Assembly (NCBI RefSeq): GCF_016806835.2
Contig: NZ_CP086111.1
Span: forward strand, 908,501-972,500
DNA length: 64,000 nt
Source: Skermanella rosea
GTDB lineage: Bacteria > Pseudomonadota > Alphaproteobacteria > Azospirillales > Azospirillaceae
Direction: 5' to 3'
The notes beneath the pieces were generated by a model that did no database searches, had not been told where the DNA came from, and worked only from the letters and a program-made list of their open reading frames with translations. This document shows, one piece after another, positions 44,500 to 53,287 of this stretch. A program made the translations under genes and the position numbers. Position 1 is the stretch's first letter. Each line of letters begins with the position of its first letter.

Positions 44500-45765
44500 A
44501 TGAGCGAGATGCCTGCACGCCGTCTCGGCGTTGCAATCGTTGGTTTGGGTGGGGCCGTCGCAACGACGGTCGCAGCCGGGCTGGAAATGATCCGCCGCGG
44601 CGCCGTCGACCTGTCGGGACTGCCGCTGGCCGATGCCCCCCACGCCGGACTGGCGCCTTACCAGAACATCAGCTTGGCCGGCTGGGATCTCTATCCGGAC
44701 GATCTCGCCTCCGCCGTCAGGCAGCACGGCGTCCTGGGGCCGGCCGAACTGGATCTGGTCCGGACCGAACTGGAGGCGGTGCGGCCCTGGCCCGCCGTCG
44801 GCAACGTCAAGTTCTGCCGCAACGTCGCCGGCCGCGAGGGGGCGAACCTGACCTCAATGCGCGACCAGGTGGCCAGCCTGAAGGACGACCTGAACCGCTT
44901 CAAGGCGGACAGCGGCGTCGACAGCCTGGTGGTTGTCCACCTTGCCTCGACCGAGCGGCTGGTCGATACCACGCTGCCGCAGTTCGCGACGCCGGAAGCG
45001 TTCGAGATGGCCCTCGACGCCGACGATCCGGAGATCGGGCCGGCGATGCTCTATGCCTACGCCGCGATCACCGGCGGCATCCCGTACGGCAACTTCACCC
45101 CCAGCGTCTCGGCCGACATTCCGGCGCTGAAGGAACTGGCGCGGCGGCACGGCGTGCCGATCGCCGGCAAGGACGGCAAGACCGGGCAGACCCTGGTCAA
45201 GACCGTGATCGCGCCGGCGCTGCGCGGGCGCTCGCTGAAGGTGGACGGCTGGTACTCCACCAACATCCTGGGCAACCGGGACGGGCTGGCGCTGGACGAT
45301 CCCAATTCGCTGGCGTCCAAGCTGGACACCAAGGGGTCGGTGCTCGACAGCATCCTCGGCTACAAGGTCGAGAACCACAAGGTGTTCATCCACTACTATC
45401 CGCCGCGCGGCGACGACAAGGAGGCTTGGGACAATATCGACCTGACCGGCTTCCTAGGCCACCGCATGCAGATGAAGATCAACTTCCTGTGCAAGGATTC
45501 GATCCTGGCCGCCCCGCTGGTGATCGAGATCGCCCGCTGCCTGGATCTGGCGAAGCAGCGCGGGCAGGGTGGCGTTCTGGAGGAGCTGGGCGTCTTCTTC
45601 AAGGCGCCGCTGATGGTCAACGGGGCCGAGCCGGAGCATGCCTGGCCCGAGCAGGAGCGTCGGTTCCGGGCCTGGCTCGACGGGGAGGGCGGTCGCGGAA
45701 CCCCCGGCGAGCGCAGCGAGCAGTCCCTGAAGGCGGCCGCGGCGAGCCTTGCCGATGTCCGTTGA
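44500..45765 (+). CDS. Inositol-3-phosphate synthase
   Basis: 421 residues, GGAGG 4 nt before ATG 44500. NAD-binding start VAIVGLGGAVATT (11-23), GVGNVKFCRN-like segment, TGGIPYGNFTPS (191-201), GKDGKTGQTLVKTV (223-236) and STNILGNRDG (253-262), then KINFLCKDSILAAPLVIEIARCLD, match the MIPS family. It converts glucose 6-phosphate to 1L-myo-inositol 1-phosphate (the same compound as 3-phosphate in D numbering). It is the first gene of the cluster and overlaps the HD gene by 11 nt. This points to an inositol-derived product. Confidence 0.93.
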   Translation: MSEMPARRLGVAIVGLGGAVATTVAAGLEMIRRGAVDLSGLPLADAPHAGLAPYQNISLAGWDLYPDDLASAVRQHGVLGPAELDLVRTELEAVRPWPAVGNVKFCRNVAGREGANLTSMRDQVASLKDDLNRFKADSGVDSLVVVHLASTERLVDTTLPQFATPEAFEMALDADDPEIGPAMLYAYAAITGGIPYGNFTPSVSADIPALKELARRHGVPIAGKDGKTGQTLVKTVIAPALRGRSLKVDGWYSTNILGNRDGLALDDPNSLASKLDTKGSVLDSILGYKVENHKVFIHYYPPRGDDKEAWDNIDLTGFLGHRMQMKINFLCKDSILAAPLVIEIARCLDLAKQRGQGGVLEELGVFFKAPLMVNGAEPEHAWPEQERRFRAWLDGEGGRGTPGERSEQSLKAAAASLADVR

Positions 45766-46651
45766 CCGGGCCCTGATCCCGCTGCTGCGGGAAGTCAACG
45801 ACCTGAAGCGCGTGCGGGCCGCCGGCATCGACGGAACGCTGGCCGCGTGCGCCTTCCGGCGCGCCTGGGCCCGGCTGGTGGCGGGGGATTCCCCCGTCAC
45901 CGTTGCCCTGCGGGAAACCGCCCTGGCGGTGGCCGCCGCCCGGCTCGGCGGCATCGACCACGCCATGCTGATCCGCGCCGGGCTCGACGACGATGCCGCG
46001 ACAGGCGTCCTGCGGAACGGCTTCGACGCCGTGGCCGGCCCGATCGACCCGATCCTGGCCGCCGCCCTGCGCCACCATCTGGGCGACCATGAACCCGCCC
46101 CCGCGGAGCCGCCGGCCTTCGTCCACGACCTGGAGCGCCAGCCGCGCGCGGGCGCCACCCGGCCGGGCCATCCGCGGCTGGTGCTGGAGCCGCCGGAAAG
46201 CCATGCCGACCACTGCTTCGTCACGGCCGTCTCGGCGGTGCTGGTCAGCCCGGCCTACGACGCCGATCCGACGGCGCCGTTCATCGCCGGCCTGTGCCAC
46301 CATTTCCACAACGCCATCCTGCCCGACAGCGGCTTCGCGGGGGAGATGCTGCTGGGCGACCACCTGGACCCCGTCGTCAGGACCCTGACCTACGAGATCA
46401 TCGCGACCTTGCCCGAGCATCTGGCCCACGCCTGCGAACAGGCGCGCAAGCTCCTGCCGCACGCGGAAACGCCCGAGGCCAAGGCGTTCCACACGGCCGA
46501 CGTGATCGACCGCATCCTGCAGATGGACCACTACGCGCGGGTCGCCGGCTTCGAGCTGCGCCACGCGGTCGAGGAAATGGAACTGGTCCATGCCGGTCCG
46601 CTCCAGGACTTCCAGACCGGCATGCTGCGCGGCGTCGGGCTGATGCGGTGA
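45755..46651 (+). CDS. HD-domain hydrolase in the inositol/YcaO cluster
   Basis: 298 residues from ATG 45755. The HD-type metal pattern is ESHADHC (His150, His153), GLCHHFHNAILPDSGF (His182, His183, Asp191) and FHTADVIDRILQMDH (His246, Asp249, Asp252). Residues 1-110 form a helical domain I do not recognise. HD proteins of this sort hydrolyse phosphate esters. Given its position, removing phosphate from an inositol phosphate or glycosyl-inositol phosphate is my guess. Its TGA overlaps the GTG of the next gene. Confidence 0.7.
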   Translation: MSVDRALIPLLREVNDLKRVRAAGIDGTLAACAFRRAWARLVAGDSPVTVALRETALAVAAARLGGIDHAMLIRAGLDDDAATGVLRNGFDAVAGPIDPILAAALRHHLGDHEPAPAEPPAFVHDLERQPRAGATRPGHPRLVLEPPESHADHCFVTAVSAVLVSPAYDADPTAPFIAGLCHHFHNAILPDSGFAGEMLLGDHLDPVVRTLTYEIIATLPEHLAHACEQARKLLPHAETPEAKAFHTADVIDRILQMDHYARVAGFELRHAVEEMELVHAGPLQDFQTGMLRGVGLMR

Positions 46652-47796
46652 CGGAAGGTCTGCGACTGCTGAGCCCGACAACCGGCCGGCCGCTGCGCGC
46701 CGATGGTTCGGGCTGCCTCACCGACGGGACGGAGCGCTGGCCCGTGGTGGCCGGCATCCCGTTCCTGCGCACCGGCCGCGAGGGTTTGCGCGACGCGGCG
46801 CTGGCGGCGATCGACTGCGGCGACGGGCGCGCCGCCCTGGCGCTTCTGCTGCGCGACCAGGACGACTGGGCCCGCATCCCGCCTCCGTCGGTGGAGGAGG
46901 CCGGCCGGATCGCCGACGCGATCGGGCGCATGACCCTGCGCGAGGCCATGGCGGCGCTCAATTTCGGGCCGGTGACGCACTACTTCGCCCACCGCTGGTC
47001 GGCCCCGACCTTCCTGTCCGCCCTGGGGCTGCTGGAGGCGCGCTGGACCGACCCACCGCTGGTTCTGGAGATCGCCTGCGGCATCGGGCAGATCCTGCGC
47101 GACCTGGACCGGCGCGGAACGGCCGTGGCCGGGATCGACGTGGTCTTCGCAAAACTGTGGCTGGCCAAGGCCTTCCTGCTTCCCGACGCCCCGCTGGTCT
47201 GCGCCGACGTCACGTCCGGCATCCCGCTGGAGCTGCCGGAAGGATCCTCGATCCTGTGCCACGACGCCTTCTATTTCATGCCGGAGCAGGAACGGATCGC
47301 CGGCCACCTGATGCGGGCCGCCGGGGCCTCGGGATCGGTGCTGATCGGGCACGCCCACAATGTCCGGTTCGAGCACGGCATCGCCGGCCGTCCGCGGACG
47401 CCGGAGGAGTACGAGGCCCTGTTCCCCGGCTGCCTGCTGTACGACGACGCCGAACTGGCCCGAAGCCCGGCGCCCGCCCGCACGGCGGAGGAGTTGGCGA
47501 CAGTCGAGGCGGTCTCGCTCGCCTGGAGTTCCCGGCCGGTCCCGCTCCGGCCGATCGACCTTCGCTCGCCGCTTCCCGGCGCGAGGCTCCGGCTCAATCC
47601 GCTGCTGGAGCGCGACGGGAGCCGGCTGCGGCCGGCCTGGCCCACGCCCGCCTTCGCCCGCGAATACGCGGCAGCCACATACCTGGAGGCCGATGTGCCG
47701 CCCGAAGACCTGCCGAAAGGCGTCGCCGGAAGCGATCCCCGAACTGCGGACCTGGCCCGGCGCCGCATCCTGCTCGACCTGCCGGAGCGCTGGTGA
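46648..47796 (+). CDS. SAM-dependent methyltransferase with Trm112-like N-terminal domain
   Basis: 382 residues from GTG 46648, which overlaps the upstream stop. Residues 5-42 (LRLLSPTTGRPLRADG, WPVVAGIPFLR) resemble a Trm112-like domain without the metal cysteines. A class I methyltransferase Rossmann domain follows with motif I LEIACGIGQ (140-148) and motif II-like GIDVVFAKL. A C-terminal part of about 100 residues is unrecognised. It probably methylates a small molecule; the substrate is presumably the cluster's product or intermediate. Its stop overlaps the next ATG. Confidence 0.7.
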   Translation: MTEGLRLLSPTTGRPLRADGSGCLTDGTERWPVVAGIPFLRTGREGLRDAALAAIDCGDGRAALALLLRDQDDWARIPPPSVEEAGRIADAIGRMTLREAMAALNFGPVTHYFAHRWSAPTFLSALGLLEARWTDPPLVLEIACGIGQILRDLDRRGTAVAGIDVVFAKLWLAKAFLLPDAPLVCADVTSGIPLELPEGSSILCHDAFYFMPEQERIAGHLMRAAGASGSVLIGHAHNVRFEHGIAGRPRTPEEYEALFPGCLLYDDAELARSPAPARTAEELATVEAVSLAWSSRPVPLRPIDLRSPLPGARLRLNPLLERDGSRLRPAWPTPAFAREYAAATYLEADVPPEDLPKGVAGSDPRTADLARRRILLDLPERW

Positions 47797-48797
47797 TGGC
47801 GGGAGGGAAGCTTGGCTGGGCGGTGGTCGGGTGCGGCTGGGTGGCCCGCGACTATGTCATCCCGGCGATCCACGCGGCGTGGAACGGCCAAGTCGTCGCG
47901 CTGTGCGACCGCGACCCGTCAGGGCTCGGCGGCCTCGGCACCTCGGACCTGGCGGCGGTGCTGTCCGACCCCGCCGTCCAGGCCGTTTATGTCGCGACGC
48001 CGAACGACCAGCACATGCCGGTGGTCGCGGCCTGCGCCGCCGCCGGCAAGCATGTCCTGTGCGAGAAGCCGATGGCGACCCATTCGGCAGACGCGGAGAT
48101 CATGGTCGCCGCCTGCCGGGAGGCAGGCGTGACCCTCGGCATCGCCTACGACCAGCGTTTCCACGCCGCGCATGTCCGCCTCCGCGAGCTGGTGGCGGAA
48201 GGGGCGCTGGGCACGGTGACCCAGGCCCGCATCTTCTACGCCTGCTGGCTGCCGCCGGACTGGAGCCCCACGGACCGGGGTTTCGGCGACCGTCGCACCG
48301 ACAACTGGCGGGCGGACCCGCGGCGGGCGGGGGGCGGCGCCCTGTGGGACCTGGCGCCCCACGGCATCGACCTGCTGGAGGTGCTGCTCGGCAGCTCCTG
48401 GACGGAGCTCCGGGCGCTGGTCCAGCGGCGGGTCCATGACTATCCCGTGGACGACGGAGCCGTGCTGACCGGCCTGTTCCAGGACGGGACGCTGGGCACC
48501 ATCCAGGTCGCCTACAACTGCCCCGACGCCTATCCCCGGCGGACGCTGGAACTGGTCGGGACGCGGGCGATGGCGGTCGCCGCCGACACCATGGGCCAGA
48601 CGCCCGGCGGCACCCTTGCCCTGATCGACGCCAGGACCGGCGCGCGTTCCGAAGTGGCTGTTCCCGGCGCCGAGCGCAGTCCCTTCCTGAACCAGATCGA
48701 GGCGTTCGGCGACGCCGTCCTGGCCGGCCGGCCCTTTCCCTATCCCTCCGAGCGCGACCTGCGCCTCTTCACCCTGATGGAGCGATCATGCCGCTGA
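47796..48797 (+). CDS. Gfo/Idh/MocA-family dehydrogenase
   Basis: 333 residues from ATG 47796 (GGAG about 9 nt upstream; overlaps the previous stop). N-terminal Rossmann domain with WAVVGCGWVARDY (8-20), CEKPMA (89-94) around the catalytic Lys-Pro, and the C-terminal alpha/beta domain with GGGALWDLAPHGIDLLEVLLG, where His likely does acid-base work. The family oxidises sugar and inositol hydroxyls with NAD(P); inositol 2-dehydrogenases and scyllo-inositol dehydrogenases belong here. It could oxidise the inositol or the sugar unit. Overlaps the next gene by 10 nt. Confidence 0.85.
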   Translation: MAGGKLGWAVVGCGWVARDYVIPAIHAAWNGQVVALCDRDPSGLGGLGTSDLAAVLSDPAVQAVYVATPNDQHMPVVAACAAAGKHVLCEKPMATHSADAEIMVAACREAGVTLGIAYDQRFHAAHVRLRELVAEGALGTVTQARIFYACWLPPDWSPTDRGFGDRRTDNWRADPRRAGGGALWDLAPHGIDLLEVLLGSSWTELRALVQRRVHDYPVDDGAVLTGLFQDGTLGTIQVAYNCPDAYPRRTLELVGTRAMAVAADTMGQTPGGTLALIDARTGARSEVAVPGAERSPFLNQIEAFGDAVLAGRPFPYPSERDLRLFTLMERSCR

Positions 48798-49621
48798 CCC
48801 AGTATGCCTGCTCCCACTGCGGGTTCTGGCAACCCTGGTTCGCCGGGCAGGACCCGATCGGCTGCCCGGTCTGCATGGACGTGCGGAACGCCCTGCCGCC
48901 CGACGGCTGGGACTTCCGCACGGTCGCGGACCTGACCGGTAATGTCACCACCCACTGGGCCGAGGCGATGCCCGGCATCGTCGGCTTCTCCTGCGAGCCG
49001 GCCTTCGGGCTGGGCTCGACCGGATGGCTGCTGCTCCGCGAGGAGGGCAACATCGCCTTCGAGGGCGCGCCGTTCTACACGCCGGAGGCGCTGGACGAGA
49101 TCGAGCGGCTGGGTGGGATCGGCATCCTGGCCGGCTCCCATCCCCACGGGTTCGGCGCGCTGTGGCAGCTGGCCGAGCGGTTCGATCCGACCGTGGTGAT
49201 CCACCGCGACGGGCTGCGCTACACCAAGGCGTTCCGGGTGTCCTGGCCGGCCGACGACGTCCACGCGCTGGCCCCCGGCTTGACCATGATGGCCACCCAG
49301 GGCCACTACGAGGGCCATGCCGTGCTGCACGACGCGCCCGGCCGGGCGCTGTTCTGCGGCGACTGCCTGAAGGTGGACCTGGACGGCGAAGGCCGGCCCG
49401 TGGCGCTGAGCTGCCACAAGGGCTTCCATTACCAGATCCCGCTGAGCCATGACGAAGTGCGCCGCTACCGTGCCGTCTTCGCGGAGCTGGACTTCGACCA
49501 TGTCTTCACCCCGTTCGAGCACGCCGCCGGGGTCACCCGAGCCCACGCGCTGGGCCTGTTCGACCGCCTGCTGGCGGGCGCGCCCAGCACCCGCCCGTTT
49601 CCGCTGGAGAGCCTCGCATGA
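48788..49621 (+). CDS. Metallo-beta-lactamase-fold protein with N-terminal zinc ribbon
   Basis: 277 residues. A four-cysteine zinc ribbon (Cys8-x2-Cys11, Cys26-x2-Cys29) precedes a metallo-beta-lactamase-like fold: SHPHGFGALW (degenerate HxHxDH, with only two His), QGHYEGHAVLH, LFCGDCLKVD and a late His-rich CHKGFHYQ. The incomplete metal motif suggests a single metal or altered chemistry. It is not a beta-lactamase; it may be a thiol- or thioester-handling hydrolase or a redox protein. Its stop overlaps the YcaO start (ATGA). Confidence 0.68.
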   Translation: MPLTQYACSHCGFWQPWFAGQDPIGCPVCMDVRNALPPDGWDFRTVADLTGNVTTHWAEAMPGIVGFSCEPAFGLGSTGWLLLREEGNIAFEGAPFYTPEALDEIERLGGIGILAGSHPHGFGALWQLAERFDPTVVIHRDGLRYTKAFRVSWPADDVHALAPGLTMMATQGHYEGHAVLHDAPGRALFCGDCLKVDLDGEGRPVALSCHKGFHYQIPLSHDEVRRYRAVFAELDFDHVFTPFEHAAGVTRAHALGLFDRLLAGAPSTRPFPLESLA

Positions 49622-51078
49622 GCCTGCAACCCGTCATCAAGGCCTATACGGAGAACCTGCCGCCGGGCGAACTGGAGCATTTCCGGGTGGACGGGCTGGA
49701 CCGCATCGGCGTGCCGGTCGTGTTCGCCTGTCACCGCCAACGCGACGGGTCCCAGTTCGACAGCTTCGGCTATGGTGCCAGCTTCGACCAGGCGCTGGTC
49801 GGCGTGCTGGGCGAGCTGGCCGAGAACGTCCAGGCCGACACCGTGCTTCGGCGGGCCGAACGGGTGCGCGGCAGCTACGGCGACCTCGTGGCGGCCCGCG
49901 GGGAGCGCGGCGTCTGCGACCCGCTGACCCTTTGCCTGCCCGCCGGCTCCGACTATGCCCCGGACAGGCCGCTGACCTGGGTGGCGGCACGGCGCTTCCC
50001 TTCGGGCGAGCCGGTGCTGGTTCCCTACGAGTTCGCGGCCTGCTACCGGTCGCAGCTCGACGGCATCGAACCCCTGGCGACGCCGATCACCAACGGGCTG
50101 GGGGCCGGGGACTGCTTCGAGCGGGCGCTGGTCCACGGGCTCCTGGAACTGCTGCAGCGCGACGGCAACTGCACCGGCTTCCGCGCCATGGACCAGGGCC
50201 GCGTGCTCGACCTGTCCGGAGTCAAGGATCCCGACACGCTGCGGCTCCTGGCGCACCTGGACCGGCTGGGCATCGACGTGATCGCCAAGCTGGCCGCGAC
50301 GGATTTCGGGCTGGTCAACCTCTATGTCGTGGGCTCGGACCGCGATGGCCGCTCGACCGTGCCGATCATGCAGACCGCCTGCGGCGAGGCCTGCGACCTG
50401 GACCGCGAGCGGGCGCTGAACAAGGCTCTGCTGGAGTTCTGCTCCAGCCGGTCGCGCAAGGCCATGTCCCACGGGCCGCTGGACCTCGTCGAGCGGATCG
50501 CTCCCGCGGGTTACCTGGACCGCTATCGCGCCCGCCACGTGGCAGGCGCCGAGGAGCCGCGCGCGGTCGAGGCCATGGCCGCCTGGTGCGGCCTGCCGGC
50601 CGGCGAGCTGCGCGGGATGCTGGAGGACACCGTGCTGTCCCGGCGGACGGTGGAGAGCTTCGCCGACCTGCCGTCCTCGCCCGCCGACACCCCGGCCGAC
50701 CGGCTGGGACGGATCTCCTCCCTCCTGGCGGAGGCGGGGTTCGACATCCTCTACCTGGACCTGTCGCCGCCCGACGGCGCGATTTCCGCCGTCAAGGCGA
50801 TCGTCCCGGGCCTGGAATGCGAGACCATGAGCTACCACCGCATCGGCGAGCGCGGCCTCCGCCGCCTGATGGAGCGGGGCAGCCCGCTCGCCGGCATCGG
50901 GACCCCGCCGGAGAGGGCCGCCGCCGTTCCGCTTCCCCACGAGGCGGTCGAGCGGCTGGGCGGCCCCGGCTGGCTCGATGTCGCCGGCATCGATCGGATC
51001 GTCGGCGGGCTTTACCCGCTCTACCGCGAGCCGGAAAGCCACGCCGTCCGCTTCGCGCTCGACTCCGCGAAAACCTGA
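49618..51078 (+). CDS. YcaO-family ATP-dependent enzyme
   Basis: 486 residues. Two glycine-rich Glu-containing YcaO motifs are seen: GYGASFDQALVGVLGELAEN (51-70) and TNGLGAGDCFERALVHGLLE (158-177, followed by LLQRDG), plus ERALNKALLEFCSSRSRK, the ATP/Mg-binding elements. The Pro-rich PxPxP tail of azoline-forming YcaOs is absent; the chain ends FALDSAKT. No E1-like partner, TfuA or precursor peptide is in the cluster. The enzyme should activate a carbonyl with ATP for attack by N, S or a thiol. In this context the target is likely a small molecule rather than a peptide. Confidence 0.88.
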   Translation: MSLQPVIKAYTENLPPGELEHFRVDGLDRIGVPVVFACHRQRDGSQFDSFGYGASFDQALVGVLGELAENVQADTVLRRAERVRGSYGDLVAARGERGVCDPLTLCLPAGSDYAPDRPLTWVAARRFPSGEPVLVPYEFAACYRSQLDGIEPLATPITNGLGAGDCFERALVHGLLELLQRDGNCTGFRAMDQGRVLDLSGVKDPDTLRLLAHLDRLGIDVIAKLAATDFGLVNLYVVGSDRDGRSTVPIMQTACGEACDLDRERALNKALLEFCSSRSRKAMSHGPLDLVERIAPAGYLDRYRARHVAGAEEPRAVEAMAAWCGLPAGELRGMLEDTVLSRRTVESFADLPSSPADTPADRLGRISSLLAEAGFDILYLDLSPPDGAISAVKAIVPGLECETMSYHRIGERGLRRLMERGSPLAGIGTPPERAAAVPLPHEAVERLGGPGWLDVAGIDRIVGGLYPLYREPESHAVRFALDSAKT

Positions 51079-51104
51079 AAAGAACAAAGCCGAGAGGCCC
51101 GGAA

Positions 51105-51983
51105 ATGCCCCTGCGTTTCGCCTACAACACCAACGGCGCCGCCAACCACCGGCTGGACGACGCGCTCTCCCTGATCGCCGACAGCGGCTATGACGGGGTG
51201 GCGCTGACCCTGGATCACCATCATTTCGACCCCTTCGGCCCCGACCTGGAGGGCAGGGCGGAGGCGCTGGCCTCCCGGCTGCGCGGCCTGGGCCTCGGCC
51301 TCGTGATCGAGACGGGGGCGCGCTACCTGCTCGACCCGCGCGTCAAGCACGAGCCGACGCTGCTGAACCCGTCTCCGGAAGGCCGTGCCCGGCGCGTCGA
51401 TTTCCTCTCCCGCTGCGTCCGCATCGCGGCGGTCTGCCAAGCCGAGGCCGTCTCCTTCTGGGCCGGCGTGCGGCAGCCGGGCGTCGATCCCGCGACCGCC
51501 TGGGGCTGGCTGGTCGAGGGCGTCGCCCAGGTCGCCGAGGCCGCCGCCGCCGACGGCGTCACCGCGGCGCTGGAGCCGGAGCCGGGCATGCTGGTCGAGA
51601 CCGTGGACGACTACGGGAGGCTCAAGGCCGACCTGGCGGAGCGCACCTCGGCGCCGCTGCGCCTCGCGCTCGACACGGGCCACCTGCTGGTCACGGGGGA
51701 ACGCGATCCCGCCGCCGCCGTGGGGGAATTCGCCGGCGATCTCGGCACCGTCGCGATCGAGGACATGCGCCGGGGCGTCCACGAGCATCTTCCCTTCGGC
51801 CAGGGCGACATGGACATCCCGGCGGTGCTGGCGGCCCTGGACGCGGTCGGGTTCGACCGGCTGGTCTGCGTCGAGCTGTCGCGGGAGAGCCACCGCGCCC
51901 ACCTCGCCGTTCCCGAAAGCCTCGCGTGGCTGAAATCGCGGCTCCCGGCCGCGTCCGGCCAGCCCCACAGGAGGAGCGCCTGA
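51105..51983 (+). CDS. TIM-barrel sugar-phosphate isomerase/epimerase (AP endonuclease 2 family)
   Basis: 292 residues from ATG 51105. Visible barrel signatures are LSLIADSGYDGVALTLDHHHFDP, EPEPGMLVET (metal Glu), LALDTGHLL (metal Asp/His) and HEHLPFGQGDMD, then VCVELSRES. These match the IolE/IolI/hydroxypyruvate-isomerase-like family, which acts on inosose and ketose substrates with a divalent metal. A role on an inositol- or sugar-derived intermediate fits the cluster. It is 26 nt after the YcaO gene and 3 nt before the glycosyltransferase. Confidence 0.82.
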   Translation: MPLRFAYNTNGAANHRLDDALSLIADSGYDGVALTLDHHHFDPFGPDLEGRAEALASRLRGLGLGLVIETGARYLLDPRVKHEPTLLNPSPEGRARRVDFLSRCVRIAAVCQAEAVSFWAGVRQPGVDPATAWGWLVEGVAQVAEAAAADGVTAALEPEPGMLVETVDDYGRLKADLAERTSAPLRLALDTGHLLVTGERDPAAAVGEFAGDLGTVAIEDMRRGVHEHLPFGQGDMDIPAVLAALDAVGFDRLVCVELSRESHRAHLAVPESLAWLKSRLPAASGQPHRRSA

Positions 51984-51986
51984 GCC

Positions 51987-53258
51987 ATGCGGATCTGCTT
52001 CATCAGCCGGCGCTTCTTCCCCGCGATCTCGGGCATGAGCGTCTATGCCGCCAACCTGCTGCGCGAACTGGTGGCCGGCGGCCACGACGTCGTGATGATC
52101 TCCCAGTACCGCAACGACCCGGCGGGCTCTGCCGTCTATGGCGGCGGTCCGCCGCCCGAGGTGCCCGGCGTCAGGGTGATCGGCCTGGAGTCGTTGGGCG
52201 AGCAGGAGGTCGGCCAGGGCCGGCCGGCCGACTTCGAGGCGGACCTGGAGGCGATGGTCGCCGCCGCCCTGGCCGAGCATGCCGTCAGGCCGTTCGACCT
52301 GGTCCACGCCCAGTACGGCTATCCCTGCGGCTTGGCGGCGCTGGAGGTCAGCCGGCGGCTGGGCATTCCCAACGTCGTCTCGATCCAGGGGGGAGACGGC
52401 CACTGGGTCGGCACCTGCTGCGCCACCCACAAGCAGGCCATGCTGGCGGTCCTCAACCATGCCGGTGCCCTGATCATCGGCAGCCGGAGCTTCGCCGAGG
52501 AGGTCCGCGACCACCACGGCACCGATCTGGACCGTTTCGTCATCGTGCCCGGCGCCACCGACACGGAACGCTTCCATCCCCGCGCCGACCGCGACATCGG
52601 CGAGCTGCAGGACGCGCCGGTGCTGCTGTACCACGGCCGCGTCGATCGCCGGAAAGGCGTGATGGAGCTGCTCGACGCCTTTGCGCTGCTGCGCCGGGCC
52701 AGGCCCGCGCTGCGGCTGATCGTCTCCGGCATCGGGCCGGACCTGGAGGCGGTGCGGGAGCGGGCATCCCACGCGGAGTTCGCGGGGGCCGTGACCCTGA
52801 CCGGCCATGCCGACTATTTCGCCGCCGCCGGGCTCTACCGCCGGGGCGACGTCTTCGTCTCGCCGACATATTCCGAGGGCTTTTCCAACACCATCCTGGA
52901 AGCCATGGCGAGCGGCCTGCCGATCGTCTCGACCAATGCCGTCGGCGTGGTCGATTGCCTGACCGACGGCTCCAACGCCCTGCTGGTGGAGCCGCGCGAC
53001 GTGGACGGACTGGCGTCCGCCATCGGCCGGATGCTCGACGACGGGGCCCTGCGCCGGCGGCTGGCCCACCAGGCGCTGGAGGAGGTTCGCAGCCTCTATT
53101 CCTGGCACGCGATCGGCCGCCGCATCCAGGAGATCTATGCGCAGCTCGGGGGAACGAAGCCCGACACCTCCTGGACCGGCACCTACGACCCGGCCTCGGT
53201 AACGCGGGAGACCGCCGATCCGACCTGCCGATTCCGGGCGGCTCCCCACTTGCTTTAG
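51987..53258 (+). CDS. GT4-family glycosyltransferase (MshA/BshA-like architecture)
   Basis: 423 residues. GT-B fold: N-terminal ISRRFFPAISGMSVYAANLLREL, then VHAQYGYPCGLAAL, QGGDGHWVGTCC, and the C-terminal half with LLYHGRVDRRKGVMELLDAFALL, LTGHADYFAAAGLYRRGDVFVSP and the donor-phosphate E-x7-E motif EGFSNTILEAMASG. MshA and BshA, which start mycothiol and bacillithiol by joining GlcNAc to inositol-P or malate, have this architecture. Which acceptor this one uses cannot be told, but an inositol phosphate is plausible here. The deacetylase gene follows 29 nt later. Confidence 0.86.
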   Translation: MRICFISRRFFPAISGMSVYAANLLRELVAGGHDVVMISQYRNDPAGSAVYGGGPPPEVPGVRVIGLESLGEQEVGQGRPADFEADLEAMVAAALAEHAVRPFDLVHAQYGYPCGLAALEVSRRLGIPNVVSIQGGDGHWVGTCCATHKQAMLAVLNHAGALIIGSRSFAEEVRDHHGTDLDRFVIVPGATDTERFHPRADRDIGELQDAPVLLYHGRVDRRKGVMELLDAFALLRRARPALRLIVSGIGPDLEAVRERASHAEFAGAVTLTGHADYFAAAGLYRRGDVFVSPTYSEGFSNTILEAMASGLPIVSTNAVGVVDCLTDGSNALLVEPRDVDGLASAIGRMLDDGALRRRLAHQALEEVRSLYSWHAIGRRIQEIYAQLGGTKPDTSWTGTYDPASVTRETADPTCRFRAAPHLL

Positions 53259-53287
53259 ACCTGTCCAGACCAGAGGAGGCGCTTCAA

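Noticed and set aside
49618..51078. A ribosomal-peptide (TOMM) cluster around the YcaO gene.
   Set aside because: No precursor peptide, E1-like partner or dehydrogenase of the TOMM type is visible, and the YcaO lacks the C-terminal Pro motif.
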